From assembly GCA_030655135.1 (NCBI GenBank), contig JAURWC010000081.1:124001-188000 (forward strand): a stretch of DNA of 64,000 bases, read 5' to 3'. Under the pieces are notes generated by a model. It did not search any database, was not told where the DNA came from, and saw only the letters and a list, made by a program, of their open reading frames with translations. Of the stretch, positions 1 to 8,227 are shown piece after piece. The stretch comes from Hyphomicrobiaceae bacterium (GTDB taxonomy: Bacteria > Pseudomonadota > Alphaproteobacteria > Rhizobiales > Hyphomicrobiaceae). Position numbers and translations under genes: made by a program. Each line of letters opens with the position of its first letter. Position 1 is the first letter of the stretch.

Positions 1-304
1 GCTGTGGCTGGTGGTGTATTTCCTGCTGATCACGATGGGAGAGTTGTGCCTCAGCCCCGTTGGCTTGAGCGCGATGACGAAGCTGGCGCCGCCGCGGCTC
101 GTGGGCCTGATGCTGGGCGTTTGGTTTCTTGCAGCAGCGTTCGGCAACAAGCTGGCGGGCGTTTTCGGGACCGGGTTCACGTCCGACGATCCGGCGGGGT
201 TAGCGAGCTATTTCGCTTCGTTCGCGGCGTTCGGCGGGGCGGCCGCGCTAGCCATGCTGGCCTTGACGCCTTGGCTGAAGCGCCAGATGGCCGGCGTGCG
301 CTAA
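1..304 (+). CDS. POT/PTR2-family peptide:proton symporter, C-terminal fragment
   Basis: The reading frame is open from the left edge (codons from base 2) and stops at TAA 302-304, so only about the last 100 residues of an inner-membrane transporter are present. The segment GELCLSPVGLSAMTKLAPPR followed by GLMLGVWFLAAAFGN is the conserved late-helix signature of proton-dependent oligopeptide transporters (PTR2/POT, MFS superfamily), which import di- and tripeptides. Two hydrophobic helices are visible, followed by a short basic tail ending KRQMAGVR. The start lies outside the window. A hairpin terminator follows 17 bases after the stop. Family assignment is firm; substrate is inferred from the family. 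Confidence 0.85.
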   Translation, partial: LWLVVYFLLITMGELCLSPVGLSAMTKLAPPRLVGLMLGVWFLAAAFGNKLAGVFGTGFTSDDPAGLASYFASFAAFGGAAALAMLALTPWLKRQMAGVR

Positions 305-320
305 GGACCGGCCCATAAGA

Positions 321-347
321 AAAGCCCCGGCACGTGGCCGGGGCTTT
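321..347. terminator. Bidirectional hairpin terminator
   Basis: AAAGCCCCGG at 321-330 is the exact reverse complement of CCGGGGCTTT at 338-347, with a 7-nt loop. It sits between two convergent genes, the POT transporter (+) and the small exported protein (-), and its A/T flanks on both sides suit termination in both directions. Confidence 0.8.
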
Positions 348-356
348 CACGAATGA

Positions 357-614
357 TCAATCCTCGTATTCCGTATCGTAGTCGTCATTGTCATTGTCAT
401 CGTCATATGACGAGTAATAGCGATCGTCGTATCCGGAATCGAACAGGTTCACACCGACACCTCCCCATCCGTAATGATCGCCGCCACCGTGCCAGTGATG
501 CCCGTGGCCATGCCAATGGTGGCCGCCACGATCTTTGGCCTCGGCCGCGCCGGCGAACGATATCGCTCCGGCAGCCGTGACGAGTGCGAGTGCTATGCTT
601 GGGATCCGTTGCAT
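357..614 (-). CDS. Small exported His/Gly-rich, Asp/Tyr-rich protein
   Basis: This 85-residue protein has a clear signal peptide (MQRIPSIALALVTAAGAISF, cleavage likely after AGAAEA). The mature part has two composition blocks: a His/Gly/Trp block (HHWHGHGHHWHGGGDHYGWG) and an acidic Asp/Tyr tail (YDDDNDNDDYDTEYED). The start is set by a perfect AAGGAGG about 7 bases upstream of ATG at 614. I recognise no family. The His cluster could bind metal and the tail could bind calcium or stay disordered, but this is inference from composition. It ends against the shared terminator at 321-347. Confidence 0.75.
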   Translation of the reverse strand: MQRIPSIALALVTAAGAISFAGAAEAKDRGGHHWHGHGHHWHGGGDHYGWGGVGVNLFDSGYDDRYYSSYDDDNDNDDYDTEYED

Positions 615-928
615 CTTGTGCCTCCTTATCGGCGGTTGACCGCCAGGCTTTGCGGCTTGAGCCGCTGACGCTATGCGCGTCTGCCGATGACAACGGTTGG
701 GGCATCGGCTGGTTGCGCGACAATACCGCGCGATCGTGTCGCCCGTTGGGAACGGCGTTCTGCACGATGCGGGCGGTGCGGCGGAACAGGCGTCAACGCT
801 TTATCAACTATAAGCGGCAATGGCGTAGGCTGAAAAAGCCGGCCATTAAGCGGTGGCGCGCTAAAGATACCGTTATATCAGTTATTAGAATTTGAGCTTT
901 CGCTGACGTCGATTTTTTAAGAACGGTA
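615..928. other. Intergenic region, 314 bp, divergent
   Basis: It separates the minus-strand small exported protein from the plus-strand tadE-like gene. It holds the AAGGAGG ribosome binding site of the former (about 620-627 on the minus strand). From about 860 it becomes AT-rich, which is where a promoter for tadE would be expected, but no convincing -35/-10 pair could be chosen. I see no further gene or RNA in it. Confidence 0.5.
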
Positions 929-934
929 TTGGCT

Positions 935-1372
935 ATGACATGCTCTTTCCTACGCATGTTCCGGCGCGACGAGGATGGTACAGCTGCGATCGAATTCGCG
1001 CTGGTGTTGCCGGTTTTTCTTGTCTTGTTGCTGGGCATTCTCGCTTACGGAATATATTTTGCGGCGGCTAACAGCACCGCGCAGCTGGCTGCAGACGCAG
1101 CGCGCGCGTCGGTTGCGGGCATCAACGATGCCGAGCGGGCGAGCTTGGCGCGCGCCAACATCGCAAGCAACGTCGGCAGTTACGGCGTTCTGATCGACGC
1201 GTCGAAAGTCACGGTCGTGGCAGCGCCGCTGGCCAGCGATCCCAATCAGTTCCGGGTTTCCATCAGCTACAACGCCGTGAACCTGCCAATCTGGAGCTTC
1301 ACGCCGTTTCTGCCGCTACCCTCACAGGTCATCGAGCAGTCGGCGATTATTGCACGCGGAGGATATAAATGA
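935..1372 (+). CDS. TadE-like pseudopilin/pilus-assembly family protein
   Basis: The 145-residue protein has the TadE signature: a short basic N-terminus (FRRDEDGTAAIEFALVLPVFLVLLLGILAYG) with the conserved Glu right before a single hydrophobic helix, then a periplasmic domain of about 100 residues. TadE-like proteins are minor pseudopilins of Flp/Tad pili and localise to the inner membrane and periplasm. ATG at 935 was chosen over a TTG at 929 and an internal ATG at 956; none has a good Shine-Dalgarno, so the start is uncertain. The stop overlaps the next start by ATGA at 1369-1372, indicating translational coupling. No other tad or cpa genes are in the window, so the pair is an orphan or serves a locus elsewhere. 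Confidence 0.8.
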   Translation: MTCSFLRMFRRDEDGTAAIEFALVLPVFLVLLLGILAYGIYFAAANSTAQLAADAARASVAGINDAERASLARANIASNVGSYGVLIDASKVTVVAAPLASDPNQFRVSISYNAVNLPIWSFTPFLPLPSQVIEQSAIIARGGYK

Positions 1373-3018
1373 GCCCTCGCGTACAGATCGCCGCTCTGCG
1401 CCAAAACCTCGACGTCTATCGCGCGGACGAACGCGGCGGCATCGCCATCATCTCGTCCGCCTTTTTCATGGTCGCCATCGGCGTTTGCGCTTTCGCGATC
1501 GATCTCGGGTCGCTCTATCTGGAGAAGCGCCGGGCGCAAAGTTTCACGGATCTGGCGGCCATGGCGGCGGCCGCGGACCTGCCGAACGCGGAGGCTGCCG
1601 CGCGTGCGACGTTGGTTTCCAACAACATCGACATCAGCAAGGCGACGATTGCGGTGCAGCTGGGCAACTACATCGACAGCGGTGCCGTTGCGACACGTTT
1701 CAAGGTGGGCGTCCTGCCGCTCAACGCTGCGCGCGTCACCATGACGAAGCCCGGCCAGATCTTCTTCGCCAAAACGTTCATGGGAGACGACTGCTGCAAC
1801 ATGACCGTTGCAGCGGTTTCGGCCAACGACCAGCGCGCGCGCTATACGATAGGCAGCCGGCTGCTGGGTCTGAACGGGGGCGTTATCAATGAGCTGCTCG
1901 GCGGACTTCTCGGCGGCAACGTCAACCTGTCCGTGATGGATTATAATGCGCTTGCCGCGGCCAACGTCAGCCTGTTCGACCTCGGCAACGCACTCGGCGT
2001 GGAGCTCGGCCTGACGGCGGCGTCGTTCTCCGACATTCTCAATGCCAATGCGACCGTCGGAAACGTGCTCAACGCGCTGGCCTCCGTGACGCAGGCCAAC
2101 GGCAATACGACGGCGAACGCCGCGGTCAAGTCGATCAAGAACCAGTCAAACGCCGGCTCCACGTCAATTTCGCTGGGGAAACTGCTGGGCACAGGCAGCA
2201 ACAGCGCGTCGACGGCGCAGGCCAGCGTCATGGACATCGTGTCGGCGGCCGCAACGATTGCCAATTCCGGCAAGATGGTCGACGTCAGCATGGGCGCGCT
2301 GATCCCCGGCGTGGCCGATCTCAAGGTCTCGATCGCCATCGGCGAGCCGATGCAGCAGTCGGCGTGGGTTCGCCCCGGCGACCAGGGTGCAACGCTGCAC
2401 ACGGCGCAGACGCGCATTCGCATTGTCGCCCAGGTTCTCGGTAGCATCGGCCTGGTCAAACTGCCGCTCTACATCGACGCGGCATCGGCGGACGCGCGGA
2501 TGACCAACATCGCCTGCGCGGCCGACGGCAGCGGGACAGTCACGGTCGCGGCCAAACCCGGCATCGCGTCGGCGGCGATCGGCGAAGTGTCCGACGCCGA
2601 TCTGAAAAACCTCGGGCCGACACCGGCCACGGTCAACAAAGCCAACATCGTCGACCTTCCGATCCCGCTGCTGCCAAAGGTCAAGGGTCAGGCGGCCACG
2701 CAAGTGACCAACGTGAGCGAATCCAATCTGACATTCACGCAGGCGGAAATTGCCGCGCTGACGACAAAGAGCGTATCGACACGCAACATTTCCGAGACGT
2801 TGGTGTCGTCGCTGGTGTCGACCCTTTCACTGCAGGTGACTGCCGGACCGCTCTCTCTGCCGCTGGACCTTTCGACGCTGTGGTCGCTGCTGTCGGGAGT
2901 AGCCGCGCCGCTGGATCAGGTGGTCAACACGCTGCTGATGACGCTCGGCATCCGGCTCGGACAGGTGGACGTTCGGGTACAGGGCGTGCGCTGCGGTGGC
3001 AGCATGCTGGCCAGCTAG
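1369..3018 (+). CDS. TadG-like protein (TadE/G N-terminal domain, large extracytoplasmic region)
   Basis: This 549-residue protein begins with DERGGIAIISSAFFMVAIGVC followed by AFAIDLGSLYLEKRRAQSFT, the Flp pilus-assembly TadE/G-like N-terminal domain: a Gly-containing processing-like site, one transmembrane helix and a DLG..YL.KRRAQ..TDLAA segment. The rest is predicted extracytoplasmic, rich in Ala, Asn, Thr and Val, with no recognisable von Willebrand domain. Two closely spaced cysteines (DDCCN, near residue 142) and C-terminal cysteines (VRCGG) may form disulfides. It is translationally coupled to the upstream tadE-like gene by a 4-base overlap. The pair probably forms an envelope-associated pseudopilus or adhesion component; exact role unknown. 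Confidence 0.8.
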   Translation: MSPRVQIAALRQNLDVYRADERGGIAIISSAFFMVAIGVCAFAIDLGSLYLEKRRAQSFTDLAAMAAAADLPNAEAAARATLVSNNIDISKATIAVQLGNYIDSGAVATRFKVGVLPLNAARVTMTKPGQIFFAKTFMGDDCCNMTVAAVSANDQRARYTIGSRLLGLNGGVINELLGGLLGGNVNLSVMDYNALAAANVSLFDLGNALGVELGLTAASFSDILNANATVGNVLNALASVTQANGNTTANAAVKSIKNQSNAGSTSISLGKLLGTGSNSASTAQASVMDIVSAAATIANSGKMVDVSMGALIPGVADLKVSIAIGEPMQQSAWVRPGDQGATLHTAQTRIRIVAQVLGSIGLVKLPLYIDAASADARMTNIACAADGSGTVTVAAKPGIASAAIGEVSDADLKNLGPTPATVNKANIVDLPIPLLPKVKGQAATQVTNVSESNLTFTQAEIAALTTKSVSTRNISETLVSSLVSTLSLQVTAGPLSLPLDLSTLWSLLSGVAAPLDQVVNTLLMTLGIRLGQVDVRVQGVRCGGSMLAS

Positions 3019-3095
3019 CATCCCGTCGATGGCGGTAAGGCGAACCGATCGCGGGTTGCGGCGTTGCTCTTTCAGCAGAGCAATGGAGAGGTGCC

Positions 3096-3260
3096 ATGGG
3101 CAAGCCGCCAATCAGCGATCCGAAACCGGATACGCACAACCCCAACCCGACAGAGCCGCCGGCTGAACCGCCGGGCGAGCCGACGCCGATGCCGGACGAG
3201 CCAAACGTGCCGCCGCAGCCGATACCGCCCGAGATCGACGGCAACGAGGAGCATGGCTAG
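3096..3260 (+). CDS. 54-residue proline-rich small protein
   Basis: The ATG at 3096 is preceded at a spacing of 4 bases by GGAGAGG (3085-3091), a good Shine-Dalgarno. The frame runs 54 codons to TAG 3258-3260. The product is proline-rich and acidic (NPNPTEPPAEPPGEPTPMPD then EPNVPPQPIPPEIDGNEEHG), with 18 prolines and no hydrophobic segment, so it should be cytoplasmic and disordered. It follows the tadG-like gene by 77 bases on the same strand and may be cotranscribed. I recognise no family. Codon-position bias and the ribosome binding site argue that it is real. Confidence 0.5.
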   Translation: MGKPPISDPKPDTHNPNPTEPPAEPPGEPTPMPDEPNVPPQPIPPEIDGNEEHG

Positions 3261-3272
3261 ATCAGTTGGCGG

Positions 3273-3734
3273 CTACGCTTGCTCGACGATCAGCACCGTG
3301 TCATCCGCGCCGGTAACGCGCGCGGATGCACCGGCGGGCAGATCGGGGCCCTTCGCAGGCCAGAGCGTGTCGCCGATGCGCACCCGGCCGCGGCCGCCGA
3401 TGATGGCGTTTTCGATCACGGCGGTGCGGCCGATCAGTTGTGCTCCACGGGCGTTGAGATCGGGGACGTCACTTTGCTCATTCGGAGGAGCGTATCGGCG
3501 AACGCCGTAGACGGCGACAACGGAGAGCAGCGCGAACAACACGAGTTGCAATGGCCAGCCGAGTGGGACGCCGAGGCTTTGGGCGATCATCGTGATGATG
3601 CCCGTTGCCAAAGCCGATAAACCGAACCAGACGAACTGCACGCCGGGGATCAGCATTTCCAGCGCACCCAAGGCGAGACCCAGGAACACCCAGTTCCACA
3701 CGCCCAGGCCGGCGAGAAAATCCAGTAGAGGCAT
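3273..3734 (-). CDS. NfeD-family membrane protein
   Basis: The 153-residue protein has three or four hydrophobic helices in residues 1-78 (VWNWVFLGLALGALEMLIPG, FVWFGLSALATGIITMI and LQLVLFALLSVVAVYGVRRY) and a C-terminal soluble OB-fold-like domain (GRTAVIENAIIGGRGRVRIG then DTLWPAKGPDLPAGASARV), the hallmark of NfeD/YbbK partners of SPFH proteins. These short NfeD proteins lack the ClpP-like protease domain of long NfeD. AGGAG lies 7 bases upstream of the start. The gene follows the SPFH gene by 43 bases on the same strand, the classic stomatin-NfeD operon, so the two products likely act together in membrane-domain organisation or membrane-protein quality control. Confidence 0.9.
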   Translation of the reverse strand: MPLLDFLAGLGVWNWVFLGLALGALEMLIPGVQFVWFGLSALATGIITMIAQSLGVPLGWPLQLVLFALLSVVAVYGVRRYAPPNEQSDVPDLNARGAQLIGRTAVIENAIIGGRGRVRIGDTLWPAKGPDLPAGASARVTGADDTVLIVEQA

Positions 3735-3777
3735 TGAGGCGTCTCCTAGTGTCGTGACTTGGTGGCGGGACTGGCTA

Positions 3778-4779
3778 TCAAATCTGCGGAACGGTGCCGG
3801 CGCGGCCGCCTGCAGCAGGACGCTGCGGGGTTTTGGGCGCCGGCGTGCCGCCGCCCGGGGCGTTGCCGCCGAAGGCTTCGCCGGTGATCTGCGCGAGACC
3901 GGCCAGCGAGCCGATGACCGAGGACGCCTCCAGCGGCATCATGATGACCTTCTGGTTGGGTGCGGAGGCGATCGACTCCAGCGCCTTCACGTAGTTGTTC
4001 GCCACGAAGTAGTTGATCGCCTGCACGCTGCCACTGGCGATGGCGTCGGAGACCAGCGTCGTCGCCTTGGCTTCGGCCTCGGCGGAGCGTTCGCGGGCTT
4101 CGGCATCCTTGAAGGCGGCTTCGCGGCGGCCCTCGGCTTCCAGCACCACCGCCTGCTTGGCGCCTTCGGCCTTGAGGATCGCGGCCTGGCGCAGGCCTTC
4201 CGACTCGAGGATTTGCGCGCGCTTCTCGCGTTCGGCCTTCATCTGGCGGGCCATGCTGTCGATCAGATCGCGCGGCGGGGCGATGTCCTTTATCTCGATG
4301 CGCGTGACCTTCACGCCCCACGCCTCGGTGGCGGCATCGACGACGTGCAGCAGTTGCGCATTGATCTTGTCGCGGTTGGACAGCAGCTCGTCGAGGTCCA
4401 TCGAACCCATGACGGTGCGGATGTTGGTCATCGTCAGGTTGACGGTGGCATGCTCCAGCTGCTCGACCTCGTAGGCGGATTTGGCGGCGTTGAGGACCTG
4501 GAAGAAGGCAACGCCGTCGACGCGAACCATGGCGTTGTCGCGCGTGATGACGTCCTGGCTGGGGATGTCGATCACCTGCTCCTTGACGTTGACGCGGTGG
4601 CCGATGCGTTCGACCACGGGCACCAGGATGTGCAAGCCGGGCGTCAAGGTGCGGACGTATTTGCCGAAGCTCTCGACCGTGTAGTTGTAGCCCTGGGGCA
4701 CGATCTTGACGGTGTTCCAAAGCACGGACACGACAAGCGCAATCAGCAGCAGACCAAAGACTTCAAACCCACCGAACAT
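3778..4779 (-). CDS. SPFH/band-7 stomatin-like protein (QmcA type)
   Basis: The 333-residue protein has one N-terminal membrane anchor ([20 protein letters not shown]) and then an SPFH/band-7 domain from about residue 25 ([40 protein letters not shown]). A long Ala/Glu-rich coiled-coil segment follows, about residues 190-245 ([25 protein letters not shown]). A Pro/Gly-rich tail ends it. This architecture is that of prokaryotic stomatins such as QmcA, which oligomerise on the inner membrane and partner with NfeD proteins and proteases. GGAG precedes the start by 7 bases. It is the first gene of a two-gene operon with nfeD. Confidence 0.92.
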   Translation of the reverse strand: MFGGFEVFGLLLIALVVSVLWNTVKIVPQGYNYTVESFGKYVRTLTPGLHILVPVVERIGHRVNVKEQVIDIPSQDVITRDNAMVRVDGVAFFQVLNAAKSAYEVEQLEHATVNLTMTNIRTVMGSMDLDELLSNRDKINAQLLHVVDAATEAWGVKVTRIEIKDIAPPRDLIDSMARQMKAEREKRAQILESEGLRQAAILKAEGAKQAVVLEAEGRREAAFKDAEARERSAEAEAKATTLVSDAIASGSVQAINYFVANNYVKALESIASAPNQKVIMMPLEASSVIGSLAGLAQITGEAFGGNAPGGGTPAPKTPQRPAAGGRAGTVPQI

Positions 4780-4923
4780 CGCCGTTCTCCAATACCGCCC
4801 TACAGCGCGCCTCAGCTGACTGGGCGAGGCGAAAGAAAACTAACGCGAAACTGTGGTTTCAATCGCGCAAATTCGTGAGTTGTAAAGGCGACGCGGTTGG
4901 AGGTTAGCGCGGAGCCGGCATTT

Positions 4924-5967
4924 TCAAAGCCAGCCCTGCAGTTCCCGGCGCACGACGGCTTCGATGGCGTCGATGCCTTCGGCGCTGTCGTTCAGGGCAG
5001 GAAGGTAGGCAAAGCGCTCGCCGCCGTTATCCAGGAAGTAGTGGCGGTTCTCGACGTCGAGTTCCTCCAGGGTTTCCAGGCAGTCGGCGGAAAAGCCCGG
5101 CGCGACCAGCGCGAGAGACTTGATGCCTTCCTTGGCCAGCCGTTCGACGGTCTTGTCGGTGTAGGGTTGCAGCCAGGGATCCGAGCCGAAGCGCGACTGG
5201 AACGTCGTCAGCCAACGCTCGGCCGGCCAGTCGAGTTTTTCGCGCAGCAGGCGCGAGGTCTTCTGGCAGGCGCAGTGATAGGGATCGCCCTTGTCGAAGT
5301 ATTCCTGCGGCATGCCGTGGAAGCTGGCCATGATGCGCTCGGGCTCGAAGTCGAGCTTGGCCAAGCTGGCGCGCATCGATTTTGCCAGCGCCTCGATGTA
5401 GGCAGGATCATCGTGATAGGGCGGGGCGCAGCGCACGGCGGGCTGCCAGCGCATTTTCATCAATGCGCGGAAGGCCTGGTCGTTGGCGGTGGCGGTCGTC
5501 GCGGCGGCATATTGTGGATAGAGCGGCAGCAAGAGGATGCGGTCGCAGCCCTGCTGTTGCAGCGCCTGGATGCGGCTCTCGGTCGTTGGGTTCTGATAGC
5601 GCATGGCGAAATCGACGACGATGCGCGGATCTTCGGCCAGACGTTCAGCCAGCTTTTCGGCCTGCCCGCGCGTGATGGTTTTTAGCGGGCCCTCGTTCTT
5701 CTCGTTGTTCCAGATCGTGGCGTAGTCCTTGCCTTTGCGGCCGGGGCGAACGGTGAGGATGATGAGATTAAGGATCGGCCACCACTTCCACTTCGGCACC
5801 TCGATGACGCGATCGTCGGAGAGGAACTCTTTCAGGTAGCGGCGCATGGACCAGTAGTCGGTGCCGTCGGGCGTGCCCAGGTTGAGCAACAGAACGCCGA
5901 TGCGGCCGTGAGCGACTTGCGGATGGTTGGGCGGCAGCAGGTAGCGGCCGGTCGTTTTGGTAAGCAT
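4924..5967 (-). CDS. hemH: Ferrochelatase (protoheme ferro-lyase)
   Basis: The 347-residue enzyme inserts Fe(II) into protoporphyrin IX, the last step of protoheme synthesis. Seen: GVLLLNLGTPDGTD near the N-terminus, SFHGMPQEYF with the catalytic His, the YHCACQKTSRLL segment, FQSRFGSDPWLQPYTDKT, and APGFSADCLETLEEL with the conserved Glu. The frame extends upstream to 6018, but ATG at 5967 (MLTKTTGRYLLPPNHP) gives the usual family length, and neither start has a strong Shine-Dalgarno. The gene appears monocistronic, between a CHAD gene and the SPFH operon, all on the minus strand. Confidence 0.95.
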   Translation of the reverse strand: MLTKTTGRYLLPPNHPQVAHGRIGVLLLNLGTPDGTDYWSMRRYLKEFLSDDRVIEVPKWKWWPILNLIILTVRPGRKGKDYATIWNNEKNEGPLKTITRGQAEKLAERLAEDPRIVVDFAMRYQNPTTESRIQALQQQGCDRILLLPLYPQYAAATTATANDQAFRALMKMRWQPAVRCAPPYHDDPAYIEALAKSMRASLAKLDFEPERIMASFHGMPQEYFDKGDPYHCACQKTSRLLREKLDWPAERWLTTFQSRFGSDPWLQPYTDKTVERLAKEGIKSLALVAPGFSADCLETLEELDVENRHYFLDNGGERFAYLPALNDSAEGIDAIEAVVRRELQGWL

Positions 5968-6070
5968 AGAGTTTGGCGTTCCATTCCCGAGTGGAGGCCG
6001 CGCTGTAGCGCGTGCCATTGCCGAGCAAGAAGCTTAGCCGATTACGTCCGGCGCGGCCAATGGAGCCGGA

Positions 6071-7084
6071 TCAAGGGGCCGGCTTGGCGGCTTGCGCGCT
6101 ATTGCCGCGGCGACTAGCCGGTTTTGCGGCCAGCCTTGCATCATCGCGATGGGCTTTGGACTTGGTGGCCTTGGCGGCGGGCTTGGTGGCGAAAGAGGCT
6201 TCGATTTCTGCGAGACGCGTCGCCGCCAGCCAGATCGCAGCAATACGTTTGGCGAATTCGCCAGCACGCTCGGCGTAGAGCTGCTGGCAGAGCGGGTGGG
6301 CGAGCGTGCGCAGGCGATCCTGCTCGACGCGGCAGTGACGCTCGATGGCGCGGCGGTCGGCAGCCGACAACGCCGACCGTGGCATGGTCTTCAGCCGGGC
6401 CACGAAGACGGCCAGATCATGATCGTCGCCGAGGATCTGCGACAGGCGGCGAGCGGCCTCCAGGCGCGCGACGAACAGGTCGGGCCAGGCTCTCTGCAGC
6501 ACCTGCATATGCCGCCAGTGCTGCTGCACGGATTTGCGCAGATCGTGGAACGCTTCGTCGTTCGGATCGGCGTAGGCGCTGCGCAGCTGACGCCTGCCGC
6601 GGCGATAGCTTTCTGCCAGTCCGTCCTGCAGCGTCTGGAAACTTTCCGGCAGAGGCAGCTCAGCGACGAGCTCGCGTGCTGCCTTCAGGCGAGAAACCGC
6701 CTCTTGCTGATTGGAGGCCGCGACTTTGGCTTGCCCGGCCAGCGCTTTCTTGATGGCGCCGAATGCTTTGCGATAGCGCGGCCCCATGGCTGCCGCGCGC
6801 TGCCCGGCAACGCTGGCCAGGACATGCCGGTCCCGGTCCGCGGAAAACAGGGCGGCGATGTCGCGGAAGCGCGCGTTCTCGGCCTTGAAGGTCTGGCCGC
6901 CGATGCCGGGGCGCACGAGACGAAATAAAGCACGCAGCCGCTTTAGACTTTTGCGGCCTTCGTGAACGGCGAGATCGCGGTCTTCAGGTGCCGTCAGGTC
7001 GCGGAGCACGCGGTCGATCTGTTCGGTGGCGATGCGGGCAAAGGCTGGGCCGACCTGTTCTCGCAGCTCGAAACGATACGACAT
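6071..7084 (-). CDS. CHAD domain protein (polyphosphate-associated)
   Basis: This 337-residue helical protein has the CHAD features: RDLAVHEGRKSLKRLRALFR (conserved His with spaced Arg/Lys), FHDLRKSVQQHWRHMQVL, LSQILGDDHDLAVFVARL, and a final HPLCQQLYAERAGEFAKRI. CHAD domains form two four-helix bundles lined with His, Arg and Lys and target proteins to polyphosphate granules. The C-terminus is a Lys/Ala-rich tail (AAKATKSKAHRDDARLAAKP). There is no N-terminal CYTH (triphosphatase) domain, so it is a stand-alone CHAD protein. ATG at 7084 starts the conserved region; the frame also extends to 7150. It follows the EEP-like gene on the same strand by 84 bases and may be cotranscribed. Confidence 0.85.
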   Translation of the reverse strand: MSYRFELREQVGPAFARIATEQIDRVLRDLTAPEDRDLAVHEGRKSLKRLRALFRLVRPGIGGQTFKAENARFRDIAALFSADRDRHVLASVAGQRAAAMGPRYRKAFGAIKKALAGQAKVAASNQQEAVSRLKAARELVAELPLPESFQTLQDGLAESYRRGRRQLRSAYADPNDEAFHDLRKSVQQHWRHMQVLQRAWPDLFVARLEAARRLSQILGDDHDLAVFVARLKTMPRSALSAADRRAIERHCRVEQDRLRTLAHPLCQQLYAERAGEFAKRIAAIWLAATRLAEIEASFATKPAAKATKSKAHRDDARLAAKPASRRGNSAQAAKPAP

Positions 7085-7168
7085 TGAAAACCCGCGGGGT
7101 TCAGTGAAGTCTCCACTCGATGGGAGACCATAAAAAACTGTCATATTCAAGCTTGGGGGTGGTTCGGA

Positions 7169-8158
7169 TCACTCCAATGTCAGTTCGGCGATGCAGCCTA
7201 AGACCTGGCGATTTTCGCCTTTGGCGAGGCGAGGCGGCCCGTTCGGGCTGGCGGCCTGCCACGTGATCCCTTGCGGGGTGCACGCCGTTGCAGGGGCATC
7301 CGGATGCATGCGCCCTCCCGTGACGACCTGTTCGCCGTCGTCCTTGCGGCGGGCGCGCCAGCGCTCCAGCAGCGCGGACTTGGCGCAGCCGGCATCGCCT
7401 GGCGTCACGCAGGCGTTGTCCAAGACGACCGACGCCAGCCACAGCGTGCGGCCGCGATCGATGACTTTTACGACGAGACCCGGCGAGGCGGGGTTTACCG
7501 GCGGCTGGACCGCGGTGGCGGCCGGCGCTGCGATTGATGCCGGAGTTGCCAATTCCGGGGTTGCGGACGGCAGATCGTCGATGTCTTCGCCGCGATTGAC
7601 GACGCGCAGGCCGTCGCGGAAGCGGATGGCGATCGCCTCGACTTCGACCGATGAAACAGGTGCGGTGAAGACGGAGCCCTTGGGCAACGTTTCCAGCGCG
7701 CGGCGCGAGAAGATCAATCGCCAACTGCGCGCGGGGAACAGGCGGCGAAGCGCGCGTGGGTTGGTGATGCCTTGCAGCAGCACGACATCGGCATCGATCA
7801 TCGCTGCCCGCGGCGGAGGCGGCGCATCGATCGTGCGGCGTTCGGAACCGAAACTCGTGCGCCAGGCCGGCGCCGAGGATTTGATCTTGCGCATGGCGAT
7901 GGCATAGGGCGACGACGCCACGTTCCAGCTCATGATTTTCAGCGGCCCAGGCGGCGGCCGGGATGGTGATGGCAGCGGATCGCCGCCGGGCCCTGCAGGC
8001 TGACTGTTTTCAGCTGGGGGGTCGCCCAGTTCAGGTGCATCTTGGGCGTTGGCGGGAAGCGTGTGCGCGCCAATCAAGCCACAAAGTGCTGTCAAAGCCA
8101 CGGCTGCAACCGCGGCCCAGCGTACAGCGTGATCGTAGTTGTGCCGTGACGCCCGCAT
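7169..8158 (-). CDS. Exported EEP-fold (endonuclease/exonuclease/phosphatase-like) protein, probably inactive
   Basis: The 329-residue protein begins with an N-terminal hydrophobic signal (VRWAAVAAVALTALCGLIGA), then a Pro/Gly-rich linker to about residue 72. Next come LKIMSWNVASSPYAI and IDADVVLLQGITNPRALRRL, which match the first two motifs of the EEP superfamily (SWN and LQE). The metal-binding Glu of LQE is replaced by Gly here (LQG), and no clear D-x-N or final SDH motif can be found, so catalysis looks lost. GGAG sits 6 bases before ATG 8158. Assignment rests on motif reading and is moderate; the function is unknown. Confidence 0.55.
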   Translation of the reverse strand: MRASRHNYDHAVRWAAVAAVALTALCGLIGAHTLPANAQDAPELGDPPAENSQPAGPGGDPLPSPSRPPPGPLKIMSWNVASSPYAIAMRKIKSSAPAWRTSFGSERRTIDAPPPPRAAMIDADVVLLQGITNPRALRRLFPARSWRLIFSRRALETLPKGSVFTAPVSSVEVEAIAIRFRDGLRVVNRGEDIDDLPSATPELATPASIAAPAATAVQPPVNPASPGLVVKVIDRGRTLWLASVVLDNACVTPGDAGCAKSALLERWRARRKDDGEQVVTGGRMHPDAPATACTPQGITWQAASPNGPPRLAKGENRQVLGCIAELTLE

Positions 8159-8227
8159 GGCTTCTCCAGCAGACTACATTTCGGGCGAATCTCTCACTAT
8201 GATCGCCCAGGTGCGGCAGCGACAAAA

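Noticed and set aside
3592-4878. A 428-codon plus-strand frame opposite the SPFH gene
   Set aside because: Shadow of the SPFH gene; composition (Val/Asp/Gly/His-rich) is typical of antisense frames.
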